Shown here: in pieces, positions 30,686 through 41,355 of the stretch
Layout: every line of letters starts with the position of its first letter
Numbering within the stretch: position 1 is the first letter of the stretch
From: Comamonadaceae bacterium
GTDB lineage: Bacteria > Pseudomonadota > Gammaproteobacteria > Burkholderiales > Burkholderiaceae_C
Length of the DNA stretch: 64,000 bases
NCBI GenBank assembly: GCA_027485285.1
Contig: JAIXRH010000070.1
Coordinates: 1 to 64,000 of the forward strand
Direction of reading: 5' to 3'
Notes under the pieces: generated by a model
Databases searched by the model: none
Seen by the model: the letters and a program-made list of their open reading frames with translations, nothing else
Told to the model about the DNA's origin: nothing
Program-made: the position numbers and the translations under genes

Positions 30686-31947
30686 TGGAGGCTTGGATCC
30701 CAGTTGGCCTTGGCGTTGCCAATGCCTTGCTGTTGCTGCTGCTTTTGCTGCTGTTTTTGCGCCGCTCTGGCGGCAGCAACGCAGCTGCCGCTTTGGCAGT
30801 GCAGCAGAGCTTGCAAAGCTTGCACGAAAAGTTGGAGCGCATCGAGCGCGAGCTGCGCACAGAAATTACCGAGTCATCACGCGGTGGCCGCCAAGAGCTG
30901 ACTCAAAACCTCGCGGTATTTCAACAAAGTCAAGTGCAGCAACTCACGCTCATGCAAAAAAGTATTGGCGACACGCTGAACCAACAGCTGCAGCAACTGC
31001 AAAAAAGCAATGCCGATAAGTTGGACGAAATGCGCCGAACGGTCGACGAGAAACTGCAAACCACGCTGGAAAAACGTTTGTCTGAAAGCTTCAAACAAGT
31101 GGCCGAGCGACTGGAGCAAGTGCACAACGGCCTTGGCCAAATGCAAAAGCTCGCCGATGGCGTGGGCAGCTTGCAGCGCGTGCTGACCAACGTCAAAACA
31201 CGCGGCATGTTTGGCGAGGTGCAGCTTGAAGCCTTGTTGGAACAAGTGCTGACGATTGAGCAATACGCCAAGCAAGTCGAAACTAAGCCGCGCAGCAACC
31301 AACGCGTGGACTTTGCCATTCGCTTTCCTGGTCGTGGCGGTGCCGACGGCGAGCCTGTGTGGCTTCCGATCGATGCCAAGTTTCCTCGCGAAGACTATGA
31401 ACGTTTGCTCGATGCCCAAGACCGCGCCGATGGCGTGGCCGCTGAACTGTCAGCCAAAGCGCTGGAAGTACGGATTCGTACCGAAGCCAAAAGCATTGCC
31501 GAGAGCTACTTGGCGCCGCCGCACACCACCGACTTTGCGATTTTGTTTTTGCCCACCGAAGGCCTGTATGCCGAGGTGTTGCGCCGCCCTGGCTTGATGG
31601 ACAGTTTGCAGCGCGATTACCGTGTCACGCTGGCTGGCCCCACCACGCTGCTGGCCATGCTCAACAGCTTGCACATGGGCTTTCGCACGCTGGCGCTGGA
31701 GCAGCAAGCCTCTGAGGTGTGGAAGGTGTTGGGTGCTGTGAAAACTGAGTTTGAGCGCTACGGTGATTGGGTGGAAAAGGTGCGCGAGCAAGTGCAAAAA
31801 GCAGCGGACACTTTGGACCGCGCCGACACACGCAGCCGCCAAATGCGCCGAGCCTTGAAAAACGTCGAGGCCTTGCCCGATACCGAAGCGCAAGCCCTGT
31901 TGCCGAAGTTTGATGAGGCCTTGGACGACTCGGACACCCAGGTTTGA
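30685..31947 (+). CDS. rmuC: DNA recombination protein RmuC
   Basis: N-terminal TM, coiled coil, RGMFGEVQLEALLEQVLTIEQYAKQVETKPRSNQRVDFAIRFPG...LPIDAKFPREDYERLLDAQ. Confidence 0.93.
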   Translation: MEAWIPVGLGVANALLLLLLLLLFLRRSGGSNAAAALAVQQSLQSLHEKLERIERELRTEITESSRGGRQELTQNLAVFQQSQVQQLTLMQKSIGDTLNQQLQQLQKSNADKLDEMRRTVDEKLQTTLEKRLSESFKQVAERLEQVHNGLGQMQKLADGVGSLQRVLTNVKTRGMFGEVQLEALLEQVLTIEQYAKQVETKPRSNQRVDFAIRFPGRGGADGEPVWLPIDAKFPREDYERLLDAQDRADGVAAELSAKALEVRIRTEAKSIAESYLAPPHTTDFAILFLPTEGLYAEVLRRPGLMDSLQRDYRVTLAGPTTLLAMLNSLHMGFRTLALEQQASEVWKVLGAVKTEFERYGDWVEKVREQVQKAADTLDRADTRSRQMRRALKNVEALPDTEAQALLPKFDEALDDSDTQV

Positions 31948-33095
31948 AGCGCGAACTCACCAAGTTGATTGCGGGCCAAGTGTTTTTACACGCCTGCATG
32001 GCAGGTATGCGCATGGCTGCGCCTTTGATGGCTTTGCGCAGTGGCCAGAGCGAGGCTGCGGTGGGCTTTTTGCTGGCCATGTTTGCCTTGACCCAAGTGT
32101 TCTTGGCCTTGCCCGCTGGGCGCTATGCTGACCTCCACGGGTTGAAACGCCCTGTTTTTTGGAGCATCGGCATGGGGGTCATTGGCGCAGGTGCTGCGGC
32201 GGTTTGGCCAATCTTTCCTGTGCTTTGCTTCAGTGGTTTGATGACTGGTGGTGCCTCGGGGATTGCCATCATCGCCCTCCAACGTCATGTTGGCCGGGCT
32301 GCGCAAGGTTTGGCGCAAATGAAGCAAGCTTTCAGTTGGTTGTCGATCGCACCTGCATTTTCCAACTTCATTGGGCCATTCATGGCGGGCTTATTGATTG
32401 ACCATGCTGGTTTTCAGTGGGCGTTTGCTGCCATGGCGTTGCTGCCGGTGGTGGCTTGGGTCTGTATTCGCCAAGCTCAGGAGCTGGCCAAGGTGGTCAA
32501 GCCCGATGGTCATGAAAACAACAGTGCGTGGGATTTGTTGAACGAACCCATGTTTCGCCGCTTGTTGATGGTCAATTGGTTTTTGTCGGCGTGTTGGGAT
32601 GTGCACACCTTTGTCGTGCCCATTTTGGGTCATGAGCGGGGCCTCAGTGCCTCGGCCATTGGTTCGATCTTGGGTGTGTTTGCGTTGGCCGCAGCGTTCA
32701 TTCGTTTGGTCATGCCATTCATTGCCGCGCGTTTGCAAGAGTGGAAGGTGGTCACAAGTGCGATGCTCATCACCTCGTTTATGTTGGCGGTCTATCCGCT
32801 CACCGACACGGCTTGGTTGATGGGTGTTTGCTCGGTGTTGGTGGGCTTGTCGCTGGGAATTGTTCAGCCCATGATCATGAGCACCTTGCACCAAATCACG
32901 CCAGAGCATCGGCATGGCGAAGCACTAGGTCTGCGCTTGATGGGCATCAACGCCTCCAGCGTGCTGATGCCCATGGTGTTTGGTGCAGCGGGCACCGTCA
33001 TTGGCATCAGTGGGGTGTTTTGGTGTGTGTCGGCGGTGGTGGGCTTGGGCTCACGCAGCGCGTATTTGCTCAGAGTTCAGCAAAAGCACGAGTAA
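31944..33095 (+). CDS. MFS transporter
   Basis: About 12 hydrophobic segments; LALPAGRYADLHGLKRPVFWSIGMGVIGAG; TTG start overlapping rmuC stop. Confidence 0.85.
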   Translation: MKRELTKLIAGQVFLHACMAGMRMAAPLMALRSGQSEAAVGFLLAMFALTQVFLALPAGRYADLHGLKRPVFWSIGMGVIGAGAAAVWPIFPVLCFSGLMTGGASGIAIIALQRHVGRAAQGLAQMKQAFSWLSIAPAFSNFIGPFMAGLLIDHAGFQWAFAAMALLPVVAWVCIRQAQELAKVVKPDGHENNSAWDLLNEPMFRRLLMVNWFLSACWDVHTFVVPILGHERGLSASAIGSILGVFALAAAFIRLVMPFIAARLQEWKVVTSAMLITSFMLAVYPLTDTAWLMGVCSVLVGLSLGIVQPMIMSTLHQITPEHRHGEALGLRLMGINASSVLMPMVFGAAGTVIGISGVFWCVSAVVGLGSRSAYLLRVQQKHE

Positions 33096-33160
33096 GGTCC
33101 TCAGCGTCTTTCACAAAGTCGATGTCGCTCAATGTTGGAAAGCCATGCACGCGCCCATGA

Positions 33161-33183
33161 AAAAAGGCCTCCGCAGAGGCCTT
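33161..33183 (-). terminator. Intrinsic terminator of efp
   Basis: Minus strand AAGGCCTCTGCGGAGGCCTTTTTT. Confidence 0.75.
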
Positions 33184-33205
33184 GATTGGCTCAAGCTAAA
33201 AAAGC

Positions 33206-33760
33206 TTAGACGCGCTTGCGGTATTCGCCCGTGCGTGTGTCGACTTCAACTTTGTCGCCTTGCGCCACGAACAAAGGCACAGCCACTTCAAAACCTGTAG
33301 CGATTTTGGCGGGCTTCAACACTTTGCCTGAGGTGTCGCCTTTGACGGCTGGCTCAGTCCAAGTGATTTCGCGCACCACGTTGGTGGGCAATTCCACTGA
33401 AATAGCTTTCTCGTCGTAGAACACCACTTCGAGTTCCATGCCGTCCTCGAGGTAGTTCAGGGCGTCGCCCATGTTACTGGCTTCGACTTCGTATTGGTTG
33501 AAGTCGGCGTCCATGCACACATACATGGGGTCAGCAAAGTAAGAGTAAGTGCAGTCTTTCTTGTCCAAGATGACTTGGTCCATCTTGTCGTCGGCCTTGA
33601 ACACGACTTCGGTACCGAAGTTGGCGATCAAGCTTTTCAATTTCATGCGAACGGTGGAAGAGCCACGGCCACCACGTTGGTATTCGGTGCGCAGGACAAC
33701 CATAGGGTCTTTGCCGTGCATGATGACGTTGCCAACGCGGATTTCTTGAGCGGTTTTCAT
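33206..33760 (-). CDS. efp: Elongation factor P, Arg32 type
   Basis: [44 protein letters not shown]; Arg at position 32. Confidence 0.96.
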   Translation of the reverse strand: MKTAQEIRVGNVIMHGKDPMVVLRTEYQRGGRGSSTVRMKLKSLIANFGTEVVFKADDKMDQVILDKKDCTYSYFADPMYVCMDADFNQYEVEASNMGDALNYLEDGMELEVVFYDEKAISVELPTNVVREITWTEPAVKGDTSGKVLKPAKIATGFEVAVPLFVAQGDKVEVDTRTGEYRKRV

Positions 33761-33832
33761 AGTGTGAGGTTTTCTTAGAGGGGGGTGGCCCATGCAGCTC
33801 AAGCTGCGACGGGGTTCGCAAAGCCGCTTATT

Positions 33833-35011
33833 TTAGCGTTTTTGGATCACGAATCTGAGCAACTGGGTGGTGAGGTCGGTTTGGGCAAGCAATCGTTGCT
33901 GGGTTTGGCGGCTCCAATCCCGCCAGCGCCCCAGCGTGGCTTGGGATAGCACGGGGAGTGGCGCTGCTTCGAGATCATTCCAAACTGCATGAAATTGTAT
34001 TAAATCGGCTGGCATGTCTAGGGCCGTTTCCAAGGCGTGCAGCTTGTCGTGGTGGGCCAAGTCGTCTTGCGGGTAGATGTGCCACCCAAAGGGCTGCCCA
34101 GCCCACAGGGCGCGAACCAGAGAATCTTCGCCGCGTACCAAGTTGACATCACAGGCCCACAACAAGTGGTCAAACTCGGTTTGGCTGAAGTAGGGGAGTG
34201 GGCTGATGTGCAACTGGCCTGAGCCGCAGCTGGGCATGCGCAGTGCTTGTGTGGCTGCTGCCACAGCTGCGCTGGGGCGACCTTGGGCCACCAGCAGGCG
34301 GGTGGGCGCGTCGGCTTGGCTGAGTTGCTTTAGCAAATCGGGCAAGGCTGCGGGTTCGTAGCAAAACAGGCTGACGAGGCGCTCGTTGTGCGTGATGGGT
34401 TTGTCGATTGGCAGCATGCTGAGCCATGCGCGACGGTCAAACTTACATTGCCGCGTTTGGCTTGCGTTCACGAGGCTGGCTGATATGCCATCAGGTGCGG
34501 CCGTTTGAGCTTCAAACAAATCTGGCTCGCGCAACAAACCGCCCGTGTCAGGTGTGAAGCCAGGAAAGAAAAACCATTTGGTTTCGCCTTTTGCTGGGCC
34601 GCTCATCACGGGAGAGGCTAAGCCGTGCGAGCGGGCCACATAAGCTTCGGCACTGAGGTATTCGAGGTTGACCCACACGGGTTTGGTTTGAGCCAACAAG
34701 GTTTGAAATGCCTCGGGCAGTTCGCAGCCGAACGCTTCAATGACCACGTCACCTACTTTGAATGTGGCGTCTGAAACTAAGTCTTGCAGGGCTCTCGCAT
34801 GGGGCCAGGCATGAACGGTGACGCCAGCGCAACCGTGTGGGGCCATCCACGCCAAGGCGGAGGGATCGTCCACCCACAAGCGCAGGACTTGGCCGCGTTG
34901 CGCAAGGTCGGCACACAACCGCCAGCACACGCCGAGGTCGCCATGGTTGTCGATGACGCGACAAAAAATGTCCCAACGCAGGCTGGGTAATGAATGGGTG
35001 TCTGATTTCAC
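33833..35011 (-). CDS. earP: EF-P arginine rhamnosyltransferase EarP
   Basis: [37 protein letters not shown]...[11 protein letters not shown]...[10 protein letters not shown]...[21 protein letters not shown] start. Confidence 0.94.
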   Translation of the reverse strand: MKSDTHSLPSLRWDIFCRVIDNHGDLGVCWRLCADLAQRGQVLRLWVDDPSALAWMAPHGCAGVTVHAWPHARALQDLVSDATFKVGDVVIEAFGCELPEAFQTLLAQTKPVWVNLEYLSAEAYVARSHGLASPVMSGPAKGETKWFFFPGFTPDTGGLLREPDLFEAQTAAPDGISASLVNASQTRQCKFDRRAWLSMLPIDKPITHNERLVSLFCYEPAALPDLLKQLSQADAPTRLLVAQGRPSAAVAAATQALRMPSCGSGQLHISPLPYFSQTEFDHLLWACDVNLVRGEDSLVRALWAGQPFGWHIYPQDDLAHHDKLHALETALDMPADLIQFHAVWNDLEAAPLPVLSQATLGRWRDWSRQTQQRLLAQTDLTTQLLRFVIQKR

Positions 35012-35036
35012 GCCTCAGATTGTCCACAATACAGAT

Positions 35037-37004
35037 ATGTCTAAATCTTCCTCAGACGCTGCGCCAGAAAACACTGCGCCGCGTCACCCACCCGAGCTGT
35101 TAGAGCTGGTGGCCAGCTTGCCCGCCTTGCCCGGCGTGTACCGCTACTTTGATGCACAAGAGCAAGTGTTGTATGTGGGCAAGGCCAACAGCTTGAAAAA
35201 GCGGGTGTCCAGCTATTTCCAAAAAGACCACGGCGGTTCGCGCATTGGCCACATGGTGACCAAGATCGTTCGCATGGAAACCACGGTGGTGCGTTCTGAG
35301 GCCGAGGCGCTGCTGCTGGAAAACAACCTCATCAAAACGCTCAAGCCCAAGTACAACATCTTGTTCCGTGACGACAAGAGCTACCCGTATTTGAAGATGA
35401 CGCGTGGCTTGCCAGTGAAGAAAAGTGACGCTGCCAAGCTGGCCGGATCGCCAGTTGCCTTGGCCCATCCCAGCCCGGCCACCCCCCTGAGCGTGAACCC
35501 ACTGCAAGTGCCCCGCGTGGTTTACTACCGAGGCGCGGTGGACAAACGCCACGATTACTTTGGCCCCTACCCCAGCGTGTGGGCGGTGCGCGAAGCCATT
35601 CAGCTGTTGCAAAAAGTGTTTCGCTTGCGCACCTGCGAAGACACGGTGTTCAACAACCGCACGCGTCCCTGTTTGTTGTATCAAATCAAGCGATGTTCTG
35701 GGCCGTGCGTGGGCCTGATCTCTGTGCCCGATTACCAGCGTGATGTGGACAGCGCCATGCGACTGTTGCGCGGTGAAACGCAAGAGGTGATGTCCAGCGT
35801 GGAAGCCCGCATGATGGCGCACGCTGAGAAGCTCGAGTTTGAGCAAGCTGCCGAGCTGCGCAACCAAATGAGCGCGCTTTCCAAAGTGCTGCACCAGCAA
35901 GCGGTGGACACGGTGGGCGACCAAGACGTGGACATCCTCGCCGTCAAAGTGCAAGGTGGCAAAGCCTGCGTCAACTTGGCCATGGTGCGGGGTGGCCGCC
36001 ATTTGGGCGATCGACCTTATTTTCCCGTGCATGTGGACGATGCTGAACCTGCGGAAGTGCTGGACGCGTTTTTGAGTCAGCACTACTTGGACGTGCCCGT
36101 GCCGCCCGCACTCATCACCAGCCATGCAGTGGACAAAGAACTGCTGCAAGCCTTGATCGACCAAACGGGCGTGAAGATCACCGCGGTGCACAACCCGCGC
36201 GAGCAACGCCGCGTGTGGTTAGAAATGGCACAGCAAAATGCCGACATTCAGCTCGCCCGCTTGTTGGCTGAAGAAGGATCACAACAAGCGCGCACCCGTG
36301 CCTTGGTCGATGCACTTGATTTAGCGCCTGAAGATTTAGAGCAGTTCCGCGTGGAATGCTTTGACATTTCTCACACCTCGGGAGAGTCGACGCAGGCGTC
36401 GTGCGTGGTGTTTCATCACCACAAAATGCAAAGCGCGGAATACCGCCGCTACAACATTGAAGGCATCACCGGTGGCGACGACTACGCCGCCATGCGCCAA
36501 GTGCTGGTGCGTCGTTACAGCAAGTTGGCCGAGGCCGTGCGTGCAGGCGAGGGCAAGCTGCCCGATCTCGTGCTGATTGACGGCGGCAAAGGCCAAGTGA
36601 GCATGGCGCGTGAGGTGTTTGAGTCGCTTGGGCTCGACCTGTCGCGCATCGTGGGCGTGGAAAAAGGCGAGGGCCGCAAAGTGGGCCTGGAAGAGCTGGT
36701 GTTTGCCGATGGCCGTGAGAAGGTGTATTTGGGCCGCGATTCAGCCGCATTGATGCTGGTGGCGCAAATTCGTGACGAAGCACACCGCTTTGCCATCACC
36801 GGCATGCGTGCCGCACGCGCCAAAGTGCGTGTGGGGGGCAGCAAGCTCGAAGAAATTCCAGGTGTGGGGCCCAAGAAACGCGCCAAGTTGCTGCAGCGCT
36901 TTGGCGGTGCACGCGGCGTGGGCGATGCCAGCGTGGCCGACCTGTGCACGGTGGAAGGCATTTCGGAAGAGTTGGCGCAAACGATTTACAACGCCTTGCG
37001 TTAA
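35037..37004 (+). CDS. uvrC: Excinuclease ABC subunit UvrC
   Basis: [34 protein letters not shown]...[20 protein letters not shown]...[22 protein letters not shown]. Confidence 0.96.
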   Translation: MSKSSSDAAPENTAPRHPPELLELVASLPALPGVYRYFDAQEQVLYVGKANSLKKRVSSYFQKDHGGSRIGHMVTKIVRMETTVVRSEAEALLLENNLIKTLKPKYNILFRDDKSYPYLKMTRGLPVKKSDAAKLAGSPVALAHPSPATPLSVNPLQVPRVVYYRGAVDKRHDYFGPYPSVWAVREAIQLLQKVFRLRTCEDTVFNNRTRPCLLYQIKRCSGPCVGLISVPDYQRDVDSAMRLLRGETQEVMSSVEARMMAHAEKLEFEQAAELRNQMSALSKVLHQQAVDTVGDQDVDILAVKVQGGKACVNLAMVRGGRHLGDRPYFPVHVDDAEPAEVLDAFLSQHYLDVPVPPALITSHAVDKELLQALIDQTGVKITAVHNPREQRRVWLEMAQQNADIQLARLLAEEGSQQARTRALVDALDLAPEDLEQFRVECFDISHTSGESTQASCVVFHHHKMQSAEYRRYNIEGITGGDDYAAMRQVLVRRYSKLAEAVRAGEGKLPDLVLIDGGKGQVSMAREVFESLGLDLSRIVGVEKGEGRKVGLEELVFADGREKVYLGRDSAALMLVAQIRDEAHRFAITGMRAARAKVRVGGSKLEEIPGVGPKKRAKLLQRFGGARGVGDASVADLCTVEGISEELAQTIYNALR

Positions 37005-37071
37005 GGCTGGCGTTTGTGGCGTGCTGGACAGTGACACGCCTTCAGCCGCACCTCTGCAAACCCCCACAGGT

Positions 37072-37788
37072 TCAGGCTTTGACGACTTCCAGCAAACGGT
37101 CTAAGCCACCGTTGTGGATGGCCACCATCGCCTGCTCGCGCACCTTGGGTTTGGCGTGGTACGCCACCGACAAGCCTGCCTCGCCCATCATCAGCAAATC
37201 GTTTGCGCCGTCGCCCATGGCAATGGCTTGTTTGGGGCTGATGCCCATTTGCGTGCAGATGTGCAGCAGCATCTTGCGCTTTTCTGCGCCGTCGCAAATA
37301 TCACCCCAGTCTTGCGTGACCACATCGCCCGTGAGGTGACCGTTGTCAATCGCCAGCACATTGCTGCGGGCGTAGTCGATGTTCAGCATCTCGCACACGC
37401 GGTCGGCAAAGAAGGTAAAGCCGCCACTGACCAGCAACACTTTCATGCCGTGGGCTTTGCAGGTGTCCACCAATGTTTTGGCGCCGGGGTTCAAACGCAG
37501 ACGTTGTTCAAACACCTCGTGCAAGGCCGCTTCGGGCACGCCTTTGAGCAGCGCCACGCGGCGGCGCAAGCTGTCTTTGAAATCGGTGATCTCACCGCGC
37601 ATCGCCGCCTCGGTGATGGCCGCCACCTCGGCCTTGCGGCCTGCGGCATCCGCGATCTCGTCGATACATTCGATGTTGATGAGCGTCGAGTCCATGTCAA
37701 ACGCGATGAGTTTGAAGTCTTGGAGTCTCAGGGGGGCGGTGAAGCCTTGGATGGCAAGGCCGGGGGCGAATTCGGTGGCAGAAGTCAT
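37072..37788 (-). CDS. serB: Phosphoserine phosphatase SerB
   Basis: LIAFDMDSTLINIECIDEIADAAGRKAEVAAITEAAMRGE...LLVSGGFTFFADRV...AMGDGANDLLMMGEAGLSVAYHAKP. Confidence 0.95.
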   Translation of the reverse strand: MTSATEFAPGLAIQGFTAPLRLQDFKLIAFDMDSTLINIECIDEIADAAGRKAEVAAITEAAMRGEITDFKDSLRRRVALLKGVPEAALHEVFEQRLRLNPGAKTLVDTCKAHGMKVLLVSGGFTFFADRVCEMLNIDYARSNVLAIDNGHLTGDVVTQDWGDICDGAEKRKMLLHICTQMGISPKQAIAMGDGANDLLMMGEAGLSVAYHAKPKVREQAMVAIHNGGLDRLLEVVKA

Positions 37789-37811
37789 TTAAAAATCGTG
37801 TAAGTCTTGGG

Positions 37812-40800
37812 TTATGACTGGGTCTCAGCGGCCTTGGCGGCTGGTGTTTTGGGGGTGCCCAACGAGCGCAACACATCGCGCACCATTTGCGCACGGGCTT
37901 GGGGCTCAGGCAGTTCGCGCTCGATGCGCAAACGGTCGTTGCCTGCCAGTTTGATGTGCTTGTTTTTTTGCACCAGCTCGATGATGCGCATGGCGTCAAA
38001 TGGTGGGTTGGGCTTGAAGCTGATGTGGGTCACGCCGGGCGCGGCATCCACTTTGGTCACGCCATAGCTGCGGGCTTGCACGCGCAGGCGATGCACGTCG
38101 ATCAAGGTTTGCGCTTGGGCGGGCAGTTTGCCAAAGCGGTCCACGATTTCTTCCAGCAGCGCGTCAATTTGGTCGCCCGTTTTGGCAGTGGCCAATTTTT
38201 TGTATAACGACAAACGCAGGTGCACATCGCCGCAGTAGTCGTCGGGCAGCAGTGCGGGGGCGTGCAGGTTAATTTCTGTGGTGGCACTCAAGGGGCTGAG
38301 CAAGTCTGGCTCTTCGCCGTTCTTCAATGCACGCACAGCCTCAGACAACATGTCGTTGTAGAGCTGAAAGCCCACTTCGAGCATGTTGCCGCTTTGGTTT
38401 TCGCCCAGCACTTCGCCCGCACCACGAATTTCAAGGTCGTGCATGGCGAGATAGAAGCCTGACCCGAGTTCTTCCATTTGCTGAATCGCATCCAAGCGTT
38501 GTGAGGCTTGCTTGGTGAGGCCCTGTGTGTCGGGCACCATGAGGTAGGCGTAGGCTTGGTGGTGACTGCGGCCCACGCGGCCGCGCAGCTGGTGCAGCTG
38601 GGCCAAACCAAACTTGTCGGCGCGGCTCATGATGATGGTGTTGGCACTCGGCACATCAATGCCGGTCTCGATGATGGTGGAGCACAGCAGCATGTTGTAG
38701 CGCTGGGCCACAAAGTCGCGCATGACGCGCTCGAGTTCTCGCTCAGGCATTTGGCCGTGGGCCACTGCAATGCGGGCTTCAGGCAGCAGCGCTTCCAGCT
38801 GTGCGCGGCGGTTTTCAATGGTGGCCACATCGTTGTGCAAGAAATAGCACTGGCCGCCGCGCTTGAGTTCACGCAGCACAGCTTCACGAATCACCCCATT
38901 GCCTTCATTGCGCACAAAGGTTTTGATGGCCAAACGGCGTTGGGGCGCCGTGGCAATCACGCTCAAATCACGCAGGCCTTCCAGCGCCATGCCGAGCGTG
39001 CGCGGAATGGGCGTGGCAGTGAGCGTGAGCACATCCACCTCGGCGCGCATGGCTTTCATGGCTTCTTTGTGGCGCACGCCAAAGCGATGCTCTTCGTCGA
39101 TGATGAGCAGACCTAGGTCTTTGAACTTGACCGACTCGCTGAGCAACTTGTGCGTGCCCACCACGATGTCCACTTGGCCTTGCGCCAAACCCTTGGCGGC
39201 GGCGGTGATTTCTTTGGCTGAGCGAAAGCGGCTCATCTCGGCAATCTTGATGGGCCACTTGCTGAAGCGGTCGGTGAGCGTTTGGAAATGTTGCTCTGCC
39301 AGCAAGGTGGTGGGGGCCAAGAGCGCCACTTGTTTGCCGCCGGTCACGGCCACAAACGCAGCGCGCAGGGCCACCTCGGTTTTGCCAAAGCCCACATCGC
39401 CACATACCAAACGGTCCATGGGGCGTGGGCTGATCATGTCTTGCATGACGGCGTGGATGGCGGCGCGTTGGTCGGCGGTTTCTTCAAAACCAAAGTCGTT
39501 GGCAAAGGTTTCGTAGTCTTGTGGTGAGTAGCGGAAAGGGTGGCCTTGGCGCGCGGCGCGGCGGGCGTAGATGTTCAGCAGTTCGGCAGCGGCATCGCGC
39601 ACTTGTTCGGCAGCGCGGCGTTTGGCTTTGTCCCACTGGGCGGAGCCGAGTTTGTGCAGCGGTGCTTCGTCGGCGCTCACGCCGGTGTAGCGGCCAATCA
39701 AATGCAGCTGGCTGACGGGCACATAGAGCACGGCGTTGTCGGCGTATTCGAGGTGCAAAAACTCTTGAAGCGCGGGTGAACCATCGGCGTTTTTTTCGCC
39801 CAAGTCCATGTTGATCAGGCCACGGTAGCGGCCAATGCCGTGGGCGTTGTGCACCACGGGATCGCCGAGGTTGAGCTCGGACAAGTCTTTGATGAGGGCT
39901 TCGACATCGCTGACTTGCTCTTGTTTCTTTCGGCGGCGTGTGGTTGCACCCACAGCAAAAAGTTCAGTCTCGGTGATGAGGTCTAAACCCGCCTCGGTCC
40001 AGCTAAAGCCCACTTGCAGTGCGGCGGTGGCAATGCCAATTTTTTCGGTGCTACTTTCAAACTCAGCCAAGGAATCAAACGCGGGCGGGCTGACGTTGGA
40101 CGAGCGCAAGAAGTCGAGCAGGCTTTCGCGACGGCCGTCGCTTTCGGCCAAGATGAGCAAGCGGTTGACTGTTTGACCAGCGTGCGATATCAGCTTTTGC
40201 AATGGGTCTGCCGCACCGCGTGCCACGGTGAGGTCGGGCAGGGTTTGGGCAAACGCGTTGTCGACAACGTCGGTCACAGGCGGGCGCAGCGCAAATTGCG
40301 CGTAGCTGTTGGCCGACGCGTAAAACTGTTCGGCGCTTAAAAACAAGTTGGCGGGCGGCAGCGCGGGGCGCTCGGGGTCGCCTTGCACCAAACGATAGCG
40401 GTCTTGCGTGTCTTGCCAAAAGCGCTGGAAAACGGGCTCTAGGTCGCCGTGCAACACGACCGTGGCTGACGTGCCGAGGTAGTCAAACACTGTGGCAGTT
40501 TGTTCGAAGAACAAGGGTAGGTAGTACTCAATACCAGCCGTGGCCACGCCGTTGCCAATGTCTTTGTAGATGCGGCTTTTGGTCGGGTCGCCATCGAGCA
40601 TTTCGCGCCAACGGTGACGAAACAGCGCACGGGCTGCATCATCCATCGGGAACTCACGGCCGGGCAACAAGCGCACTTCAGGCACAGGGTAGAGGCTGCG
40701 CTGGCTGTCGGGATCGAAGGTTCGGATGGAGTCGATTTCGTTGTCAAACAAATCCACGCGGTAGGGCACCAGAGAGCCCATGGGGAAGAGGTCAATCAAG

Positions 40801-41297
40801 CCGCCGCGCACGGCGTATTCGCCGGGGCTGACCACTTGCGTCACATGTGTGTAGCCAGCCAGCGTGAGCTGAGATTTGAGCTTGGCTTCATCCAGCGCTT
40901 GCTTGACCTTGAAATGAAAGGTGTAGCCCGCCAAGAAGGCAGGCGGGGCCAACCGGTACAGCGCTGTGGTGGCAGGAATCAGCACCACATCGGCATCGCC
41001 CTGCGAGATGCGCCACAAAGTGGCCAAGCGTTCGCTAATCAGATCTTGGTGAGGCGAGAAGCTGTCGTAGGGCAGCGTTTCCCAGTCGGGGAAGAGCACG
41101 CAGCGCAAGTCGGGTGCGAAAAACGCCATTTCGTCTTGCAGGCGTTGGGCATCCACCGCATCGGCGGTGACGATGGCGACACGTTGTTGTTTGGCTTTTT
41201 CGCGCGAGCCCAGCTGTGCGAGCAGCAATGCGTCCGCAGAACCGGCAGGGCGGGGCATGGCAAATCGTTTGCCGGGACTCAAAGAGGGCAGGTGCAT
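37812..41297 (-). CDS. mfd: Transcription-repair coupling factor Mfd
   Basis: RLVCGDVGFGKTEVALRAAFVAVTGGKQVALLAPTTLLAEQHFQTL; DEEHRFGVRHKE; ATG at 41297. Confidence 0.97.
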   Translation of the reverse strand: MHLPSLSPGKRFAMPRPAGSADALLLAQLGSREKAKQQRVAIVTADAVDAQRLQDEMAFFAPDLRCVLFPDWETLPYDSFSPHQDLISERLATLWRISQGDADVVLIPATTALYRLAPPAFLAGYTFHFKVKQALDEAKLKSQLTLAGYTHVTQVVSPGEYAVRGGLIDLFPMGSLVPYRVDLFDNEIDSIRTFDPDSQRSLYPVPEVRLLPGREFPMDDAARALFRHRWREMLDGDPTKSRIYKDIGNGVATAGIEYYLPLFFEQTATVFDYLGTSATVVLHGDLEPVFQRFWQDTQDRYRLVQGDPERPALPPANLFLSAEQFYASANSYAQFALRPPVTDVVDNAFAQTLPDLTVARGAADPLQKLISHAGQTVNRLLILAESDGRRESLLDFLRSSNVSPPAFDSLAEFESSTEKIGIATAALQVGFSWTEAGLDLITETELFAVGATTRRRKKQEQVSDVEALIKDLSELNLGDPVVHNAHGIGRYRGLINMDLGEKNADGSPALQEFLHLEYADNAVLYVPVSQLHLIGRYTGVSADEAPLHKLGSAQWDKAKRRAAEQVRDAAAELLNIYARRAARQGHPFRYSPQDYETFANDFGFEETADQRAAIHAVMQDMISPRPMDRLVCGDVGFGKTEVALRAAFVAVTGGKQVALLAPTTLLAEQHFQTLTDRFSKWPIKIAEMSRFRSAKEITAAAKGLAQGQVDIVVGTHKLLSESVKFKDLGLLIIDEEHRFGVRHKEAMKAMRAEVDVLTLTATPIPRTLGMALEGLRDLSVIATAPQRRLAIKTFVRNEGNGVIREAVLRELKRGGQCYFLHNDVATIENRRAQLEALLPEARIAVAHGQMPERELERVMRDFVAQRYNMLLCSTIIETGIDVPSANTIIMSRADKFGLAQLHQLRGRVGRSHHQAYAYLMVPDTQGLTKQASQRLDAIQQMEELGSGFYLAMHDLEIRGAGEVLGENQSGNMLEVGFQLYNDMLSEAVRALKNGEEPDLLSPLSATTEINLHAPALLPDDYCGDVHLRLSLYKKLATAKTGDQIDALLEEIVDRFGKLPAQAQTLIDVHRLRVQARSYGVTKVDAAPGVTHISFKPNPPFDAMRIIELVQKNKHIKLAGNDRLRIERELPEPQARAQMVRDVLRSLGTPKTPAAKAAETQS

Positions 41298-41304
41298 TGG
41301 CGTA

Positions 41305-41314
41305 ATTCTAGAAT
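41305..41314. promoter_or_regulatory. Palindromic -10-like element ATTCTAGAAT between divergent mfd and ispD
   Basis: Contains TAGAAT on both strands; 7 nt upstream of the mfd ATG on the minus strand. Confidence 0.4.
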
Positions 41315-41355
41315 GGGGGCAAGGCTTTCTTCTCAATGAAGCCCAAACCTATTCA

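Noticed and set aside
34818-35036. 73-residue N-terminal extension of UvrC in the ORF track
   Set aside because: It overlaps earP antisense; the ATG at 35037 immediately precedes the conserved GIY-YIG region.
35100-36206. 368-aa minus-strand ORF opposite uvrC
   Set aside because: Antisense artefact; uvrC is well conserved in the plus frame.
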